NCBI GenBank assembly: GCA_901472455.1
Contig: LR590464.1
Location: 1,116,001-1,180,000 of the forward strand
Length of the DNA: 64,000 nucleotides
Source of the DNA: Leclercia adecarboxylata
GTDB lineage: Bacteria; Pseudomonadota; Gammaproteobacteria; Enterobacterales; Enterobacteriaceae
Direction of reading: 5' to 3'
The notes beneath the pieces were generated by a model. That model had not been told where the DNA came from and made no database searches. It saw only the letters and a program-made list of their open reading frames with translations. A program made the position numbers and the translations under genes. Positions 29,730 to 41,617 of the stretch are shown here, piece by piece. How positions within the stretch are numbered: the first letter of the stretch is position 1; each line of letters starts with the position of its first letter.

Positions 29730-31880
29730 TTACCAGCTGTAGTTCACCGTCGCTGTTATCGTCCGGCCAATGCCGTAGAAGCATGCCGTATCGCTGGCGC
29801 AGGAAGCCACGTATTTGGTGTCGGCGATATTATTGACGTTAAACTGCAGATTCGCCCCCTTCAGGCTGCTGTTCAACTCGCCCAGCTCATAGCTCACCCA
29901 TCGCGTCATAAAGATCCACCGAAGGCACCTTAAAGGTGTTTTTCGCGTCGCCGTAGCTGGTGCCGATATAGCGCATGCCCACGCCAGCGGTCAGGCTCTT
30001 CAGCGGCCCGCCAGGCAGGGTGTAGCTGGCGAACGCCGAGGCCATGTGCGCCGGAATACGCGCTGGCGTTTTGCCTTCGGTGCCGGCCACCGTGGTGCTC
30101 TCGGTTTTCGCGTCGGTGTAAGTGTACGAGGCCAATCAGATTGATGGTGTCCATCAGCGTGGAGTGAACTTCTGCCTCAACGCCTTTCGAACGCACTTTG
30201 CCCGCATTCTCGAACCAGCCTTCGGTGCTGTTGTAGGTCGCCACGTTATCCTGGGTTAAATCGTACAGTGCCAGGGTCATCAGCGTGGTATCAACCGGCT
30301 GATATTTAAGGCCAATCTCCGTCTGCTCACCGGTGGTCGGTTTAAACGGCCCTTCGCCCGGTGCCCGGTTGGTTTGCAGGTTCGGTTCAAACGAGGTGCT
30401 GTAGCTGATGTACGGCGACAGGCCAAAAATCGAAGGCGTACAGCAGGCCGGTACGCCAGGTGAATTTACTGTCATTCTGCTGGGTGAAGCTGCTATCGGT
30501 GAAGTCGTTAGTGCGTACTTCGCTCCAGTCATAGCGCCCGGATACCAGCCACTCCCAGTTATGCCAGCTCATCTGATCCTGCAAATACAGGCCCATCTGA
30601 TCGAGGTTTTGCTGTTCGTTACTGGCGGTAGTAAAGCTGCTTTCATCCACATTCACGCCGTAGACCGGATTCATCCAGTCGAGGTTGTACTGGCGAACCG
30701 CTCCCCACGTTTCCAGCAGCTGTTTATCTTTACTGGTTTTATAGTCGAATCCGCCGAGCAGCGTATGGCTCACTTGCCCGGTATCCATCAGGTATTCCAG
30801 CTGGTTATCCAGGCCAAACTCGTTGGTGGTGCGCTCTTCATGCTGGGCGCGGCGGGTCAATACCGAACTGTTGGCGGCGCTGGTGGCGTAAACAAGATAA
30901 CGATACTTCTGCTTGATAGTGGCGTAACGTGCGTTCTGGCGGAAGATGAGGTTATCGGCGAACTGATGTTCCAGCTCGTAGCCGATCATCGTCTGCTCGC
31001 GCCAGGATTGATCGTAATCCGGGTCGCTGACGTTAAAGTCGCGCGGGATGTATTTGCCGTCGACGCTTTTCACCGTCCCGTACGCGGGCAGAAAGTTGCG
31101 GTATCCCGCGTCGGGATCTTTCTGGTAGCTGGTGAGCAGCGTAAAGCGGGTCTGATCGTTAGGATACCAGGTGATCGCTGGCGCAATCGCCATCCGCGTC
31201 TCTTTATAATCCTCTACCTGATTATGCTGGGTGCGGGCAATCCCGTTAACACGATACAGCACGCGGCCATCGTCGCTGAGCTTGCCGCCGAAATCAAACG
31301 CGCCCTCCGCGAGGTGGTTATTGCCGGTGCGGAACTGAATGTTGTGAATAGATTCAGAGGTCGGGCGCTTGCTGGTCATGCTGATTAATCCACCCGGATT
31401 GACCTGGCCAAACAGCACCGATGCCGGGCCACGAACCAGCTCCACGCGCTCCAGTAACCAGGGGTCAATCGTTCCCGTCTGTGACGAGGCGGTGGCACCG
31501 AAGCTCAGGCCGTCGAGGAATTTCGGCACATAGCTAAAGCCACGAACAAACACCCTCATCGTTGCGGTTAGACGATCCGCGGTACTCGGTAAACACCCCG
31601 CCGAATAGCGCAGCGCCTGCGAAACGGAGGTCACATCCTGCATGTCCATCTGATCGCGGGTGATCACCGATACCGACTGCGGCGTCCTCACGATCTCTGC
31701 ACTGGTCTTGGTGGCAGAAAGCGTTTTCGTTGCCACAATCCCCTTCACAAGGGCGGTAGGGTCTTCACTCGTCCCCTGCGTCACCGTCATGGTTTCTTCT
31801 CTATTTTCTGCCTGGGCCGCCACGCTGACCGTGGCCAGACTCAGGAGCCATGCCTGCATTATCTTATTATTTTTAAACAT
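29730..31880 (-). CDS. TonB-dependent hydroxamate siderophore receptor, FoxA-like (frameshifted)
   Basis: Outer-membrane ferric-siderophore receptor. The signal peptide is [15 protein letters not shown]; the plug domain has [20 protein letters not shown] and [20 protein letters not shown]; the barrel contains [14 protein letters not shown] and ends [16 protein letters not shown] with a terminal aromatic residue. Slips near 30435, 30125 and 29900 break the frame; the last stop is 29730-29732. The ferrioxamine receptor FoxA is the closest type I recall. It diverges from a secreted Fes-like esterase gene across a region with an iron-box-like repeat, so both are probably iron-regulated. Confidence 0.88.
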
Positions 31881-31936
31881 ATTTTTTTAACATCCTTGGT
31901 TGCTATCGCCATAAAACACCGGTTAATTCTTCTAGA

Positions 31937-31965
31937 TGATATTGCAAACTATTACCATTTGCATT
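31937..31965. promoter_or_regulatory. Candidate Fur site in the shared promoter region
   Basis: The AT-rich inverted motif TGCAAACTATTACCATTTGCA (31943-31963), preceded by GATGATAT, lies between the receptor and the divergent esterase and resembles overlapping Fur 7-1-7 motifs. The match is only moderate. Confidence 0.45.
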
Positions 31966-32002
31966 AGCGTTATTAACAAATTTCGTCGGGGAACTTGCGG
32001 TA

Positions 32003-33573
32003 ATGAAGAGGGCATGGAGTGGATTGTTATTAGGGATAGTGACGCTACCCGCGGTGGCGGTGACGTGTGAACATTCGTCCCTTCAGGGAGACATTCAGGG
32101 AAAGTTTGATGCCAGCGGTGAAGTCTGTTTTATCCTGCCTGAGCTGAGTGAAAACTATGTTTCTGCCACGCTGAACGGCGTGACGGATGCTCGCCTGCTG
32201 GACGCGCAAAACCGCCGCATTCGCACGCTGGTTGAAAATGGCCCCGCCGACGGTGAACACACCCTGTTGTTTGCTCTGCCCGTGAAGCAAAACGCGTCTC
32301 TGGTGCTGCACGGCGAAGCTGGCAAACCTGGCGTTTTCAATGGCGGATGAAAGAGACCTCAGCTTTACCACGCGTACAGATGCTGGAGCCTGAAAGCCCC
32401 ACGTTGCAGGCGCTGGCAAAAACGGTTGCTGCCGGTGGGAGTACTGATGCGTTCTGGCAGACGCAGATTCGGCAGGGAACGCCGATGGTGGAGCCGGTAG
32501 ACGCCAGCCATAAGCGCGTCACCTTCCTGTGGCGCGGCGCGCGCGGCAACGTATTTATTCTCGGCTCGCCGGCGGGGGATCACGATCCGCTGTTCCGTCT
32601 GGGCAAAAGCGACGTCTGGTTTCGCAGTTACGTCGTGCCCGCCGATACGGTGATGCAGTACAAGCTCGCGCCTGATGTCCCCGTGATTGACGGCTCCGCG
32701 CGGGATCAACGACGGGCGATCCTGGTGAGCGCCCAGGCCGATCCGCTCAACCCGAACACCTTTGGTGAACAGAAGGCCGATCGCTGGAACCGCTATTCAC
32801 TGCTCGATCTCAGCCCGGCACGTTACTGCTCGGTGCAGGCCGCCGCGCAGCCGCTGGTGAGCGGCACCCTGACCCGCCAGATGCTGAGCAGCAAATTCCT
32901 CGGCAATTCCCGCGAAGTGATGCTTTACAAGCCGCGCGGCGCTCAACCCGCCCGCTGGACGTTAATCCTGTTCGACGGACAGATCTATCAGGATGACTAC
33001 CATTTCGCTAACGTGCTGGATGGCCTGATAGCCCGCCATCATCTGCCCCGGTCAATGTCGTGTTTATCGACAGCCTCGACCACGCCCCGACGCAGTAAAA
33101 GAGCTGCCGCCGAACCCGGCTTTTGCCGATTTTATGGCGCATGAACTGTTGCCGTGGTTGCGCGGGCAGGGGGTGGCGATGCAGCGGCAGAAAAACGGTG
33201 CTGGCGGGTTCAAGCTACGGGGGGATCGCCTCCTCATGGGTGGCGCTGCGCTACCCGCGACTGTTTGGCAATGTGTTGAGTCTTTCTGGCTCTTACTGGT
33301 GGGGCGCCGAAAGGTGAAGCACCAGGCTGGCTGACGCGGCAGTATCAACAGTCGCCGCAGTATCCGGTGCACTTCTGGCTGCAGGCCGGGAAGTTTGAAA
33401 CCACGGGGCCGGGTGGGGGGATTTATCGCACCACGCAGGATTTCGAACAGGTGCTACGGGAGAAAGGCTATCGCGTCAGTTTCCACCCGTGGTCGAGCGG
33501 CCACGACTACGCGGCCTGGTGTGAAGCGTTGATCCACGGGATGCGTGATTTCATGGGCTTACGACGCCAGTGA
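32003..33573 (+). CDS. Secreted Fes-like siderophore esterase (frameshifted)
   Basis: Esterase of the Fes/IroD/IroE group. A signal peptide (MKRAWSGLLLGIVTLPAVA) marks it as periplasmic, unlike the cytoplasmic Fes. An N-terminal Fes-type domain (VTFLWRGARGNVFILGSPAG, DVWFRSYVVPADTVMQYKL) precedes an alpha/beta-hydrolase domain with the nucleophile elbow AGSSYGGIASSWVALRYP and a late His in HPWSSGHDYAAW. Slips near 32345, 33048, 33085, 33200 and 33315 need correction. It is divergent from the hydroxamate-type receptor, so it may open the siderophore or a related ester after import. It overlaps ybdJ tail to tail. Confidence 0.85.
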
Positions 33574-33807
33574 AAACCAACGGCGCCAGATAAAGCGCAG
33601 GATAAAGAACTCAACGGCACCGAGGACTAAAAACCACAGGCAGAATAAAATGGTGTAAAGCTGGTTCAGATCGACCATGTGAAAGGTCTGAACCAGCTTT
33701 TGCGCCAGCACCAGCCCAAGGGACGGCGCAGGTAACAGCAGGCAGGACAGCAGGGCCATCAATAAAATGCCCCCCGCAGTAAGCAGCGATTCTAACGGGT
33801 GTTTCAT
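33559..33807 (-). CDS. ybdJ: Small two-helix membrane protein YbdJ
   Basis: Inner-membrane DUF1158 protein of 82 residues and unknown function. MKHPLESLLTAGGILLMALL, the LLPAPSLGLVLAQKLV segment and the ending FILRFIWRRWFSLAS match E. coli YbdJ, which lies between ybdF and ybdK there. Here it is separated from ybdF by the ram and siderophore genes and from ybdK by the ATPase and efflux genes. Confidence 0.9.
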   Translation of the reverse strand: MKHPLESLLTAGGILLMALLSCLLLPAPSLGLVLAQKLVQTFHMVDLNQLYTILFCLWFLVLGAVEFFILRFIWRRWFSLAS

Positions 33808-33972
33808 GATTATGTTAATCGTCAGTTAAAAATAACATTGTCACGGATAGGGCTTCGTAAAGCAATATCAACCGTAAAGCAGGCGGGCGATAAATAATCG
33901 CCCGTTTATTCGCTATTATTTACCCTCATCATGACCATTAATTCAATTAACCTGCGTTAATGTAAATTATTG

Positions 33973-34089
33973 TCACCCTCCGGCTAATAATCTTACAAAG
34001 GTATAAGTGCTATATCCAATTAACGTTGCAATAACAATGGCAGCGATAATATATAACGCCAGACGCCGACCGCGATAAATACCAAACAT
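33973..34089 (-). CDS. 38-residue single-helix membrane protein
   Basis: Small ORF with ATG 34089, eight bases after a GAGGGA ribosome binding site, ending at TGA 33973-33975. It reads MFGIYRGRRLALYIIAAIVI then ATLIGYSTYTFVRLLAGG: a positively charged N-terminus, one strong transmembrane helix and a short tail. It resembles other enterobacterial small membrane proteins in layout, but I cannot name a family. It lies between ybdJ and the P-type ATPase, divergent from the latter, so it could be a small regulator of that pump; this is speculation. Confidence 0.65.
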   Translation of the reverse strand: MFGIYRGRRLALYIIAAIVIATLIGYSTYTFVRLLAGG

Positions 34090-34295
34090 GCTTATCCCTC
34101 GTTTAGTTTAGGTTTAAAAATAATTTGTAAAAATCACTGTAACGAAATGAAACGTTCTCTGTTTAATGCCATCGACAGAAATAATAGTGCGTTAAATTAA
34201 TTGCCGTGACAACCCATTAAATTAACGCTCACGATTTTTAAAAGCCAGACATGGAATTCAGGCTTTTGCTCACCGCAAACTGAAGGAGCTGAAAT

Positions 34296-37018
34296 ATGAC
34301 CAAAATGCATCACCCCCATACGCCCCCGTCCAGCCAGGACCGCGCCCCGACGCACGCTTATCAGCAGACCGTCGAGCAGACCCTTGCCGCACAGCGCAGC
34401 ACCATGGCCGGACTGAGCCGCGCAGAGGTGCAGGCGCGCCTGCAGCAGCATGGCCCGAATGCCCTGCCAGCAAAAAAAGCCCAGACCCGCAATGGCTGCG
34501 TTTTCTGGCCCATTTTAACGATGTCTTAATTTACGTATTGCTGGCCGCCGCGGTTTTAACCGCAATAATGGGCCACTGGGTGGATACGCTGGTTATTCTG
34601 GGCGTGGCGGTGATTAATGCCTTAATTGGTCATATTCAGGAGAGCAACGCCGAAAAATCCCTGAGCAGCATTCGAAATATGCTCGCCAGCGATGCGCGCG
34701 TTATTCGTGAAGGCGTTCACGAAACAATACCTACAACTGAAATAGTTCCCGGGGATATTATTGTATTACGCGCTGGCGATCGTATTCCCGCGGATATGCG
34801 AGTGATTGAAGCGCATAATTTACGTGTGGAAGAGGCGATCCTCACCGGCGAATCCACGGTGGTTGATAAACATATTCAGCCGTTAACCGGAGAATTAACC
34901 CTCGGCGACCGGACCAATCTGCTGTTTTCCGGCACCACCGTCAGCGCGGGCGGTGGCATGGGCGTGGTGATTGCTACCGGCCAGGAAACGGAACTGGGCC
35001 ACATCAATCAGATGATGGACGGGATTGAAAAACACCGCACCCCGCTGCTGGTGCAGATGGACAAGCTCGGCAAAGCCATCTTCGGGCTGATCATGGCGAT
35101 GATGGCCGCGCTCTTTGTCTTCAGCCTGCTGCTGCGGGACATGCCGCTCGGCGAACTGCTGCTGTCGTTGATTAGCCTGGCGGTGGCGGCGGTGCCTGAA
35201 GGTCTGCCTGCCATCATCTCGATTATCCTGTCGCTGGGCGTACAGGCGATGGCGCGTCAGCGGGCAATCATCCGCAAGCTGCCTACCGTGGAAACCTTAG
35301 GGGCGATGACCGTAGTGTGCTCGGATAAAACCGGCACCCTGACCATGAACGAGATGACCGTTAAGGCGATCATCACCGCCGACAGCTGCTATCGCGTTGA
35401 GGGCGACAGCTATGCCCCGGAAGGCAAGATCTGCCTTGAGGGCAGCGACGAGCCGGTGCAGATCCAGCCGGGCACCGTACTGGAGCAGTATCTGCGCACC
35501 GTCGATTTGTGTAACGACAGCCAGATGATTCAGGACGAGCGCGGCCTGTGGGGGATCACCGGCGGGCCAACCGAAGGCGCGCTGAAGGTGCTGGCGGCGA
35601 AAGCCCACCTTGCACCGGTGATGACTACGCTTATCAACAAAATCCCGTTCGACTCGCAGTACAAGTATATGAGTACCCATTACCAGATCGGTAGCGAGGA
35701 GCAGATCCTGATCACCGGCGCGCCGGACGTGATTTTTGCCCTCTGTGCAGAGCAGCAGACCCGTAACGGTCCCGAAGCCTTTAACCGCGCCTACTGGGAA
35801 GCGGAGATGGAGCGCTATGCCCGTCAGGGGCTGCGCATGGTGGCCGCGGCGTTCAAACAGGCTCAGGAGGGGCAGGCGCTGACCCATGATGCGCTGAACC
35901 ACGGCCTGATCTTCCTCGGCATCGCCGGGATGATGGATCCGCCGCGCCCGGAGGCGATCGACGCTATTCACGCCTGCCAGCAGGCCGGGATCCGCGTGAA
36001 GATGATCACCGGGGATCACCCGCAGACGGCGATGAGCATCGGGCAGATGCTGGGGATCACCAACAGCGCCCAGGCGGTAACCGGCTATCAGTTGGAGCAC
36101 ATGGACGATGGCGAACTGGCGAAAGCGGCGGTGGAGTATGACATCTTCGCCCGCACCAGCCCGGAGCATAAGCTGCGTCTGGTGAAGGCCTTGCAGGAGC
36201 AGGGCGAGATCGTCGGCATGACCGGCGACGGCGTAAACGACGCACCGGCTCTGCGCCAGGCAGACGTGGGCATCGCCATGGGCATCAAGGGGACCGAAGT
36301 CACCAAAGAGGCGGCGGATATGGTCCTGACGGACGATAACTTCGCCACCATCGCCAGCGCGGTAAAAGAGGGGCGTCGCGTCTACGACAACCTGAAGAAG
36401 ACCATTCTGTTCATCATGCCGACTAAACCTCGCGCAGGGTCTGCTGATTGTGATTGCTCTGCTGGCCGGGAACATCATTCCGCTGACGCCGGTGCTGATC
36501 CTGTGGATGAACATGGCCACGTCCGCCACGCTCTCCTTCGGCCTGGCCTTTGAAGCCGCCGAGCGCAACATCATGCGCCGTCCGCCGCGTCAGACCGGCC
36601 AGCACGTGATGGATGCTTACGCCGTATGGCGTGTGGCCTTCGTCGGCACCCTGATTGCCGTTGCCGCCTTTGCGCTGGAAGCCTGGCTGGCCCGCGCGGC
36701 CACAGCGCCGAGTTCATCCGCACCGTGCTGCTGCAGATGCTGGTCTGTGCGCAGTGGGTCTACATGATTAACTGCCGCAACACCGAAGGCTTCTCCCTTA
36801 ATCGCGGCCTGCTGGCGAACAAGGGGATCTGGCTGGTCACGGGCGTGCTGCTCCTGCTGCAGCTGGCGATTATCTACCTGCCGTTTATGCAGATGCTGTT
36901 CGGCACCGAAGCCCTGCCGCTGCGCTACTGGGGTGTCACCCTGGGTATGGCGAGCGCGATGTTCTTCATCGTCGAGATCGAGAAGCGACTGACCCGCAGG
37001 TTCCGTAAGGCTGCATAA
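34296..37018 (+). CDS. P2-type cation-transporting ATPase (frameshifted)
   Basis: P-type pump of the P2A (Ca2+/Mn2+-like) class. It has an N-terminal cation-ATPase domain (TMAGLSRAEVQARLQQHGPN), the actuator EEAILTGEST (TGES), the helix-4 ion site AVPEGLPAIISIILS (PEGLP), the phosphorylation site VCSDKTGTLTMNEM (Asp in DKTGT), and the hinge MTGDGVNDAPALRQADVGIA. Slips near 34490, 36425 and 36705 divide the frame; total about 905 residues. The C-terminal helix bundle (NIIPLTPVLILWMNMATSAT) lies after the second slip. The transported ion cannot be decided by eye: Ca, Mn and Na are possible. Confidence 0.9.
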
Positions 37019-37049
37019 CTGAAAACGTAAAACCTTACCCCTCACCCTA

Positions 37050-37433
37050 ACCCTCTCCCCATAGGGGAGAGGGAACAGTCCGGCACTCTCCTTCCACCTG
37101 TTTGGAGTGGGAACCGCTCGGCACTCTCCCTCCACCTGTGGGAAGAGGGAGCTGCTCGGTTTTCTCCCTCCACCTGTAGGGAGAGGGAACCGCCCGGTTT
37201 TCTCCCTCCACCTGTGGGGTGATGGAACCGCCCGGTTTTCTCCCTCCGCCTGTGGGGTGATGGAACCGCCCGGTTTTTCTCCCTCCGCCAGTGGGGTGAT
37301 GGAACCGCTCGGTTTTCTCCTCCCACCTGAGGGAAGAGAGGACGGCTCGGTTTTCTTCCCCCCCACCTGCGGGGAGAGAGGACGGCTCGGTTTTCTCCCT
37401 CGCCCCTTTGGGGAGAGGGCCGGGGTGAGGGGA
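37050..37433. repeat. Array of ten 38-bp hairpin-forming tandem repeats
   Basis: Unit starts recur at 37050, 37088, 37126, 37164, 37202, 37240, 37279, 37317, 37355 and 37395, with a period of 38-40 bp. A typical unit is CTCCCTCCACCTGTGGGG, then GATGGAACCGCCCGGTTTT. Each unit can fold twice: CTCCC with GGGAG-like arms, and AACCG with CGGTT. The outer units look like ordinary enterobacterial CTCTCCCC/GGGGAGAG hairpins, suggesting expansion from one. The array fills the gap between the ATPase and the efflux genes. Confidence 0.9.
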
Positions 37434-37454
37434 AAATTACACTGAGGTACACCC

Positions 37455-38521
37455 ATGAAACTCCCGCTCCTGTTCGTGCTTCTCGCCAGCACCCTGCAAC
37501 CCGCATTTGCCGCCGCCATTCCCGTGCGCGTCGCTACCGTGGAGCAGACCGCCCATGCCGCCGAGCGCCAGATCCCAGGGGCGCATTGAAGCCATTCACA
37601 CCGTTGAGCTGCGCGCCCGCGCGGAAGGCGCCATTACCAAAATCAATTTTCGCGACGGACAGTATGTGAAAAAAGGCGACCTGCTGTTCGAGCTGGACGA
37701 CGCCGAGCCGCGTGCCGCCGTGCGGCTGGCACAGGCCGAAGTGCAAAGCGCCGAAGCCACCCTGCGCCAGGCGCAGCAGCAGCTTTCCCGCTTCGAAAGT
37801 CTGGGCAGCAATAACGCCATCAGCCGCCACGACGTGGATAACGCCCGCATGCAGCGCGACGTTGCCCGCGCCGCGCTGGAGCAGGCGAAAGCCCGGCTGG
37901 AAACCCGCCATGTCACGCTGGGGTACACGCGCATCACATCACCCATCGATGGCCGCGTGGGCCACAGCCGCTTTCACGTGGGCAGCCTCGTGAATCCCTC
38001 AAGCGGCGTGCTGGTGGACGTGGTGCAGCTTGACCCGATCCGCATCGCCTTTGCGCTGGAAGAGGGGGCGTTTGCCACCAAAGCCGGACAGCATGCGGAT
38101 ATCAGTGCCCTGAAAAAGGCCTGGCAGGCGCTGATAGACAGCAACGGCCAGCGCATCAGCGGTGAACTGACGTCAGTGGACAACCCGGATCGATCCGCGC
38201 ACCGCCAGCGTGATGCTGCGCGCCGAGTTTGCGAATCCGCGCCATCAGCTGCTGCCCGGCGGGAATGTGAATGTCTTTCTGCGCCCGGCAAGCGTTGAGC
38301 CGGTGCTGACCCTGCCCGCCGCGGCGGTGCAGCAAAACGGCGACGGATTCTATGCCTGGGTGGTTAACGCCGACGGCAAAGCAGAAATGCGTCCGCTGGC
38401 CGTCGCCGGGCAAATTGGCCAGCAGTTCCGGATCGCGTCCGGCGTCACTTCCGGCGAGCGAGCGATCACCGACGGCGCGCAGCGCGTGCAGCCGGGCGCG
38501 GCCGTTCAGATTCTCAATTAA
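37455..38521 (+). CDS. RND efflux periplasmic adaptor (membrane-fusion protein, frameshifted)
   Basis: Links an RND pump to an outer-membrane channel. The signal peptide is MKLPLLFVLLASTLQPAFAA. The lipoyl half-motifs RARAEGAITKINFRDGQYVK and YTRITSPIDGRVGHSRFHVG flank a coiled-coil hairpin (AQAEVQSAEATLRQAQQQLS). The beta-barrel part reads IDPRTASVMLRAEFANPRH after a slip near 38190; another slip is near 37575. About 353 residues. It has no lipobox. The RND pump follows nine bases later. Confidence 0.9.
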
Positions 38522-38530
38522 GGAGCCATC

Positions 38531-41500
38531 ATGCTGACGTTTTTCATCAAACGCCCGCGCTTCGCGATGGTGATTGCGCTGGTGATAACCCTGTTGGGGG
38601 CCATCGCGCTGAGAATTATTCCGGTAGAGCAGTATCCGCAGATCACGCCCCCGGTGGTGAATGTCAGTGCGTCCTGGCCGGGGGCCAGCTCGGCTGACGT
38701 GGCGGAGGCCATCGCCACACCGCTGGAGACCCAGCTTAACGGCGTGGATCACATGCTCTATATGGAGTCCACCAGTTCCGACGAGGGCACCTACAGCCTG
38801 AATATCACCTTTGCGGCGGGCACCGACCCGGATCTGGCTGCCATCGATGTGCAAAACCGCGTGGCGCAGGCCGTGGCGCAACTCCCCGCCGAGGCACAGC
38901 AAAACGGCGTACAGGTGCGCAAGCGCGCCACCAACCTGATGATGGGGGTAAGTCTTTACTCCCCGGATAACACCCACACGCCGCTGCTGGTCAGCAACTA
39001 CGCCAGCACCCATGTGCGTGAGGCGCTGTCGCGTTTGCCGGGCGTGGGGCAGGTGCAGTTGTTTGGCGCACGGGACTATAGCATGCGCATCTGGCTGCGA
39101 CCGGATCGCATGAACGCCCTCAACGTGACCACCGACGACGTGGCGCAGGCGCTGCGCGAGCAGAACGTGCAGGGGGCGGCCGGCCAGGTGGGCACGCCGC
39201 CGGTGTTTAACGGCCAGCAGCAGACCCTGACCATCAACGGGCTGGGGCGTTTAAATCAGGCTGAAGACTTTGCCGATATCATTATCCGCGTCGGTGAGAT
39301 GGGCCAGCTGGTGCGCCTGAAAGATGTCGCCCGCATCGAACTCGGCTCGCGTAGCTACAGCGCGGGCGCACAGCTGAACGGGCATGACTCCGCCTATCTC
39401 GCCATCTACCCCACGCCGTCCGCCAACGCCCTGCGGGTGGCCGATGCGGTGCGTACGGAGCTGGAGCATCTCTCGACGCGCTTCCCGGACGACCTGGTCT
39501 ACGAAGTCAAATTCGATACCACGCAGTTTGTTGCCGCGACCATCAAAGAGATTGGCGTTTCGCTGGCGTTAACCCTGCTGGCCGTGGTGGTGGTGGTCTC
39601 TCTTTTCCTGCAGAGCTGGCGCGCCACGCTGATTGTTGCGCTGGCGATCCCGGTGTCGCTGGTGGGCACGTTTGCCGTGCTCTATACGCTCGGCTACTCC
39701 GCCAACACGCTGAGCCTGTTCGCCCTTATTCTGGCGCTGACCATGGTGGTGGATGACGCCATCGTGGTGGTAGAAAGTGTTGAAACGCTGATGGCGGAAG
39801 GGCAGAGCCGCACGGCAGCGACCGCGCAGGCGCTGCGCCAGATTGCCGGGCCGGTGATTGCCACCACCCTGGTGCTGCTGGCGGTGTTTATCCCGGTGGC
39901 GCTGCTGCCGGGGATTGTCGGGGAGCTGTACCGCCAGTTTGCGGTGACGCTCTCGACCGCCGTCACGCTCTCAAGCCTTGTGGCGCTGACTCTGACGCCT
40001 GCCCTGTGCGCGATGCTGCTGCGCCCGCGCCCTGCGGCAGTCTACCGTGCCTTCAACCGCGGGCTGGATGTTACGCGCAACTTTTACATTCGAATCTTGA
40101 GCCTGTTTACCCTGCGCCCGTGGCTGGCGCTGCTGGCAACCGCAGGCGCTGCCGTCGTGGTGGCATTCAGCTTTATGTCGATGCCAAAAGGCTTCCTGCC
40201 GCAGGAGGATCAGGGCTACTTCTTTGCCAGCGTTCAGTTACCGGAGTCGGCCTCGCTGGAACGCACCGAAGCGGTGATGGCGACGGCCCGGGCGCTGATT
40301 GCACAACATCCGGCGGTGGAAGATGTGATTCAGGTCTCCGGGTTTAACATTCTCAACGGCACCAGCGCCTCCAACGGCGGGTTTATCTCCGTGATGCTAA
40401 AAGACTGGAGCGAGCGTCCAACCCTGGACGAGGTGATGGGCACGCTTCAGCGCCAGCTGCTGGCGTTGCCGGAAGCGACCATCATGACCTTCGCGCCGCC
40501 GACGCTACCGGGGCTGGGGAACGCCTCAGGTTTCGACCTGCGCATTCAGGCCCAGGCAGGACAAAGCCCGGTGGAGCTGGAGCGCGTCACCCGCCAGGTG
40601 CTGGCAAAAGCCAACCAGCATCCGCAACTGAGCCGGGTATTCACCACCTGGAGCAGCAACGTGCCACAGTTGACGCTGACCGTCGATCGCGAGCGTGCCG
40701 CCCGTCTTGATGTGCCCGTCTCTCGCATCTTCAGCAGCCTGCAGACCGCCTTTGGCGGCACGCGTGCCGGGGATTTCAGCGTCAACAACCGCGTCTACCA
40801 CGTGGTCATGCAAAACGAGATGCAGTGGCGCGAGCGGGCGGAGCAAATCAGCGAGCTGTTCGTGCGCAGCAATAACGGCGAGCGGGTACGCCTGAGTAAC
40901 CTCGTGACCATCACCCCCACCGTTGGCGCACCTTTCCTGCAGCAGTACAACCAGTTCCCGTCCGTGTCGGTAAGCGGTTCGGCAGCTGAAGGCGTAAGCA
41001 GCAGCACGGCGATGGCAGTGATGGGTGAGATTCTGGCGCAGAACCTGCCAACTGGATATGACTACGCCTGGAGCGGTATGTCGTATCAGGAGCAGCAGAC
41101 CGGGAACCAGGCGATCTGGATTGTGCTGGCAGCGGTGGTCATGGCGTGGCTGTTTCTTGTCGCCCAGTACGAGAGCTGGACATTACCGGCAAGCGTAATG
41201 CTTTCGGTGCTGTTCGCTATCGGCGGGGCGCTGGTATGGCTGTGGGCGGCCGGTTACGCCAACGACGTGTACGTGCAGATCGGCCTGGTGTTGTTAATCG
41301 CCCTTGCCGCGAAGAACGCGATTCTGATCGTTGAGTTTGCCCGCGCGCAGCGCATGGCGGGCAGGGCGATAGTGGATGCCGCGAGGGAAGGGGCCTCCCG
41401 TCGCTTCCGGGCGGTGATGATGACCGCAGTATCGTTCATTATCGGGGTATTACCGATGATGCTGGCGACCGGGGCGGGCGCCCAGAGCCGTCGCATCATC

Positions 41501-41617
41501 GGCACCACGGTGTTCAGCGGCATGCTGGTCGCCACCGTGGTGGGGATAGTCTTTATCCCGGCGCTGTTTGTGCTGTTCCAGCGCCTGCGCGAGTGGGGGC
41601 ACCGGCTTACGGGCTAG
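38531..41617 (+). CDS. RND multidrug efflux pump, HAE1 family
   Basis: Inner-membrane proton/drug antiporter of the AcrB/MexB type. Intact at 1028 residues: the N-terminal helix [20 protein letters not shown], porter domain [20 protein letters not shown], the proton-relay helix [20 protein letters not shown] (two adjacent Asp residues), and a second half with the helix [20 protein letters not shown] (Lys relay residue). Paired with the upstream adaptor; no outer-membrane channel gene is present, so TolC probably completes the pump. Substrates are unknown. The end overlaps ybdK by 11 bp, convergently. Confidence 0.93.
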   Translation: MLTFFIKRPRFAMVIALVITLLGAIALRIIPVEQYPQITPPVVNVSASWPGASSADVAEAIATPLETQLNGVDHMLYMESTSSDEGTYSLNITFAAGTDPDLAAIDVQNRVAQAVAQLPAEAQQNGVQVRKRATNLMMGVSLYSPDNTHTPLLVSNYASTHVREALSRLPGVGQVQLFGARDYSMRIWLRPDRMNALNVTTDDVAQALREQNVQGAAGQVGTPPVFNGQQQTLTINGLGRLNQAEDFADIIIRVGEMGQLVRLKDVARIELGSRSYSAGAQLNGHDSAYLAIYPTPSANALRVADAVRTELEHLSTRFPDDLVYEVKFDTTQFVAATIKEIGVSLALTLLAVVVVVSLFLQSWRATLIVALAIPVSLVGTFAVLYTLGYSANTLSLFALILALTMVVDDAIVVVESVETLMAEGQSRTAATAQALRQIAGPVIATTLVLLAVFIPVALLPGIVGELYRQFAVTLSTAVTLSSLVALTLTPALCAMLLRPRPAAVYRAFNRGLDVTRNFYIRILSLFTLRPWLALLATAGAAVVVAFSFMSMPKGFLPQEDQGYFFASVQLPESASLERTEAVMATARALIAQHPAVEDVIQVSGFNILNGTSASNGGFISVMLKDWSERPTLDEVMGTLQRQLLALPEATIMTFAPPTLPGLGNASGFDLRIQAQAGQSPVELERVTRQVLAKANQHPQLSRVFTTWSSNVPQLTLTVDRERAARLDVPVSRIFSSLQTAFGGTRAGDFSVNNRVYHVVMQNEMQWRERAEQISELFVRSNNGERVRLSNLVTITPTVGAPFLQQYNQFPSVSVSGSAAEGVSSSTAMAVMGEILAQNLPTGYDYAWSGMSYQEQQTGNQAIWIVLAAVVMAWLFLVAQYESWTLPASVMLSVLFAIGGALVWLWAAGYANDVYVQIGLVLLIALAAKNAILIVEFARAQRMAGRAIVDAAREGASRRFRAVMMTAVSFIIGVLPMMLATGAGAQSRRIIGTTVFSGMLVATVVGIVFIPALFVLFQRLREWGHRLTG

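Noticed and set aside
37042..37519. Proline- and glycine-rich repeat proteins in the 37-kb gap
   Set aside because: They are translations of the 38-bp hairpin array; every frame is repetitive and there is no ribosome site or family.
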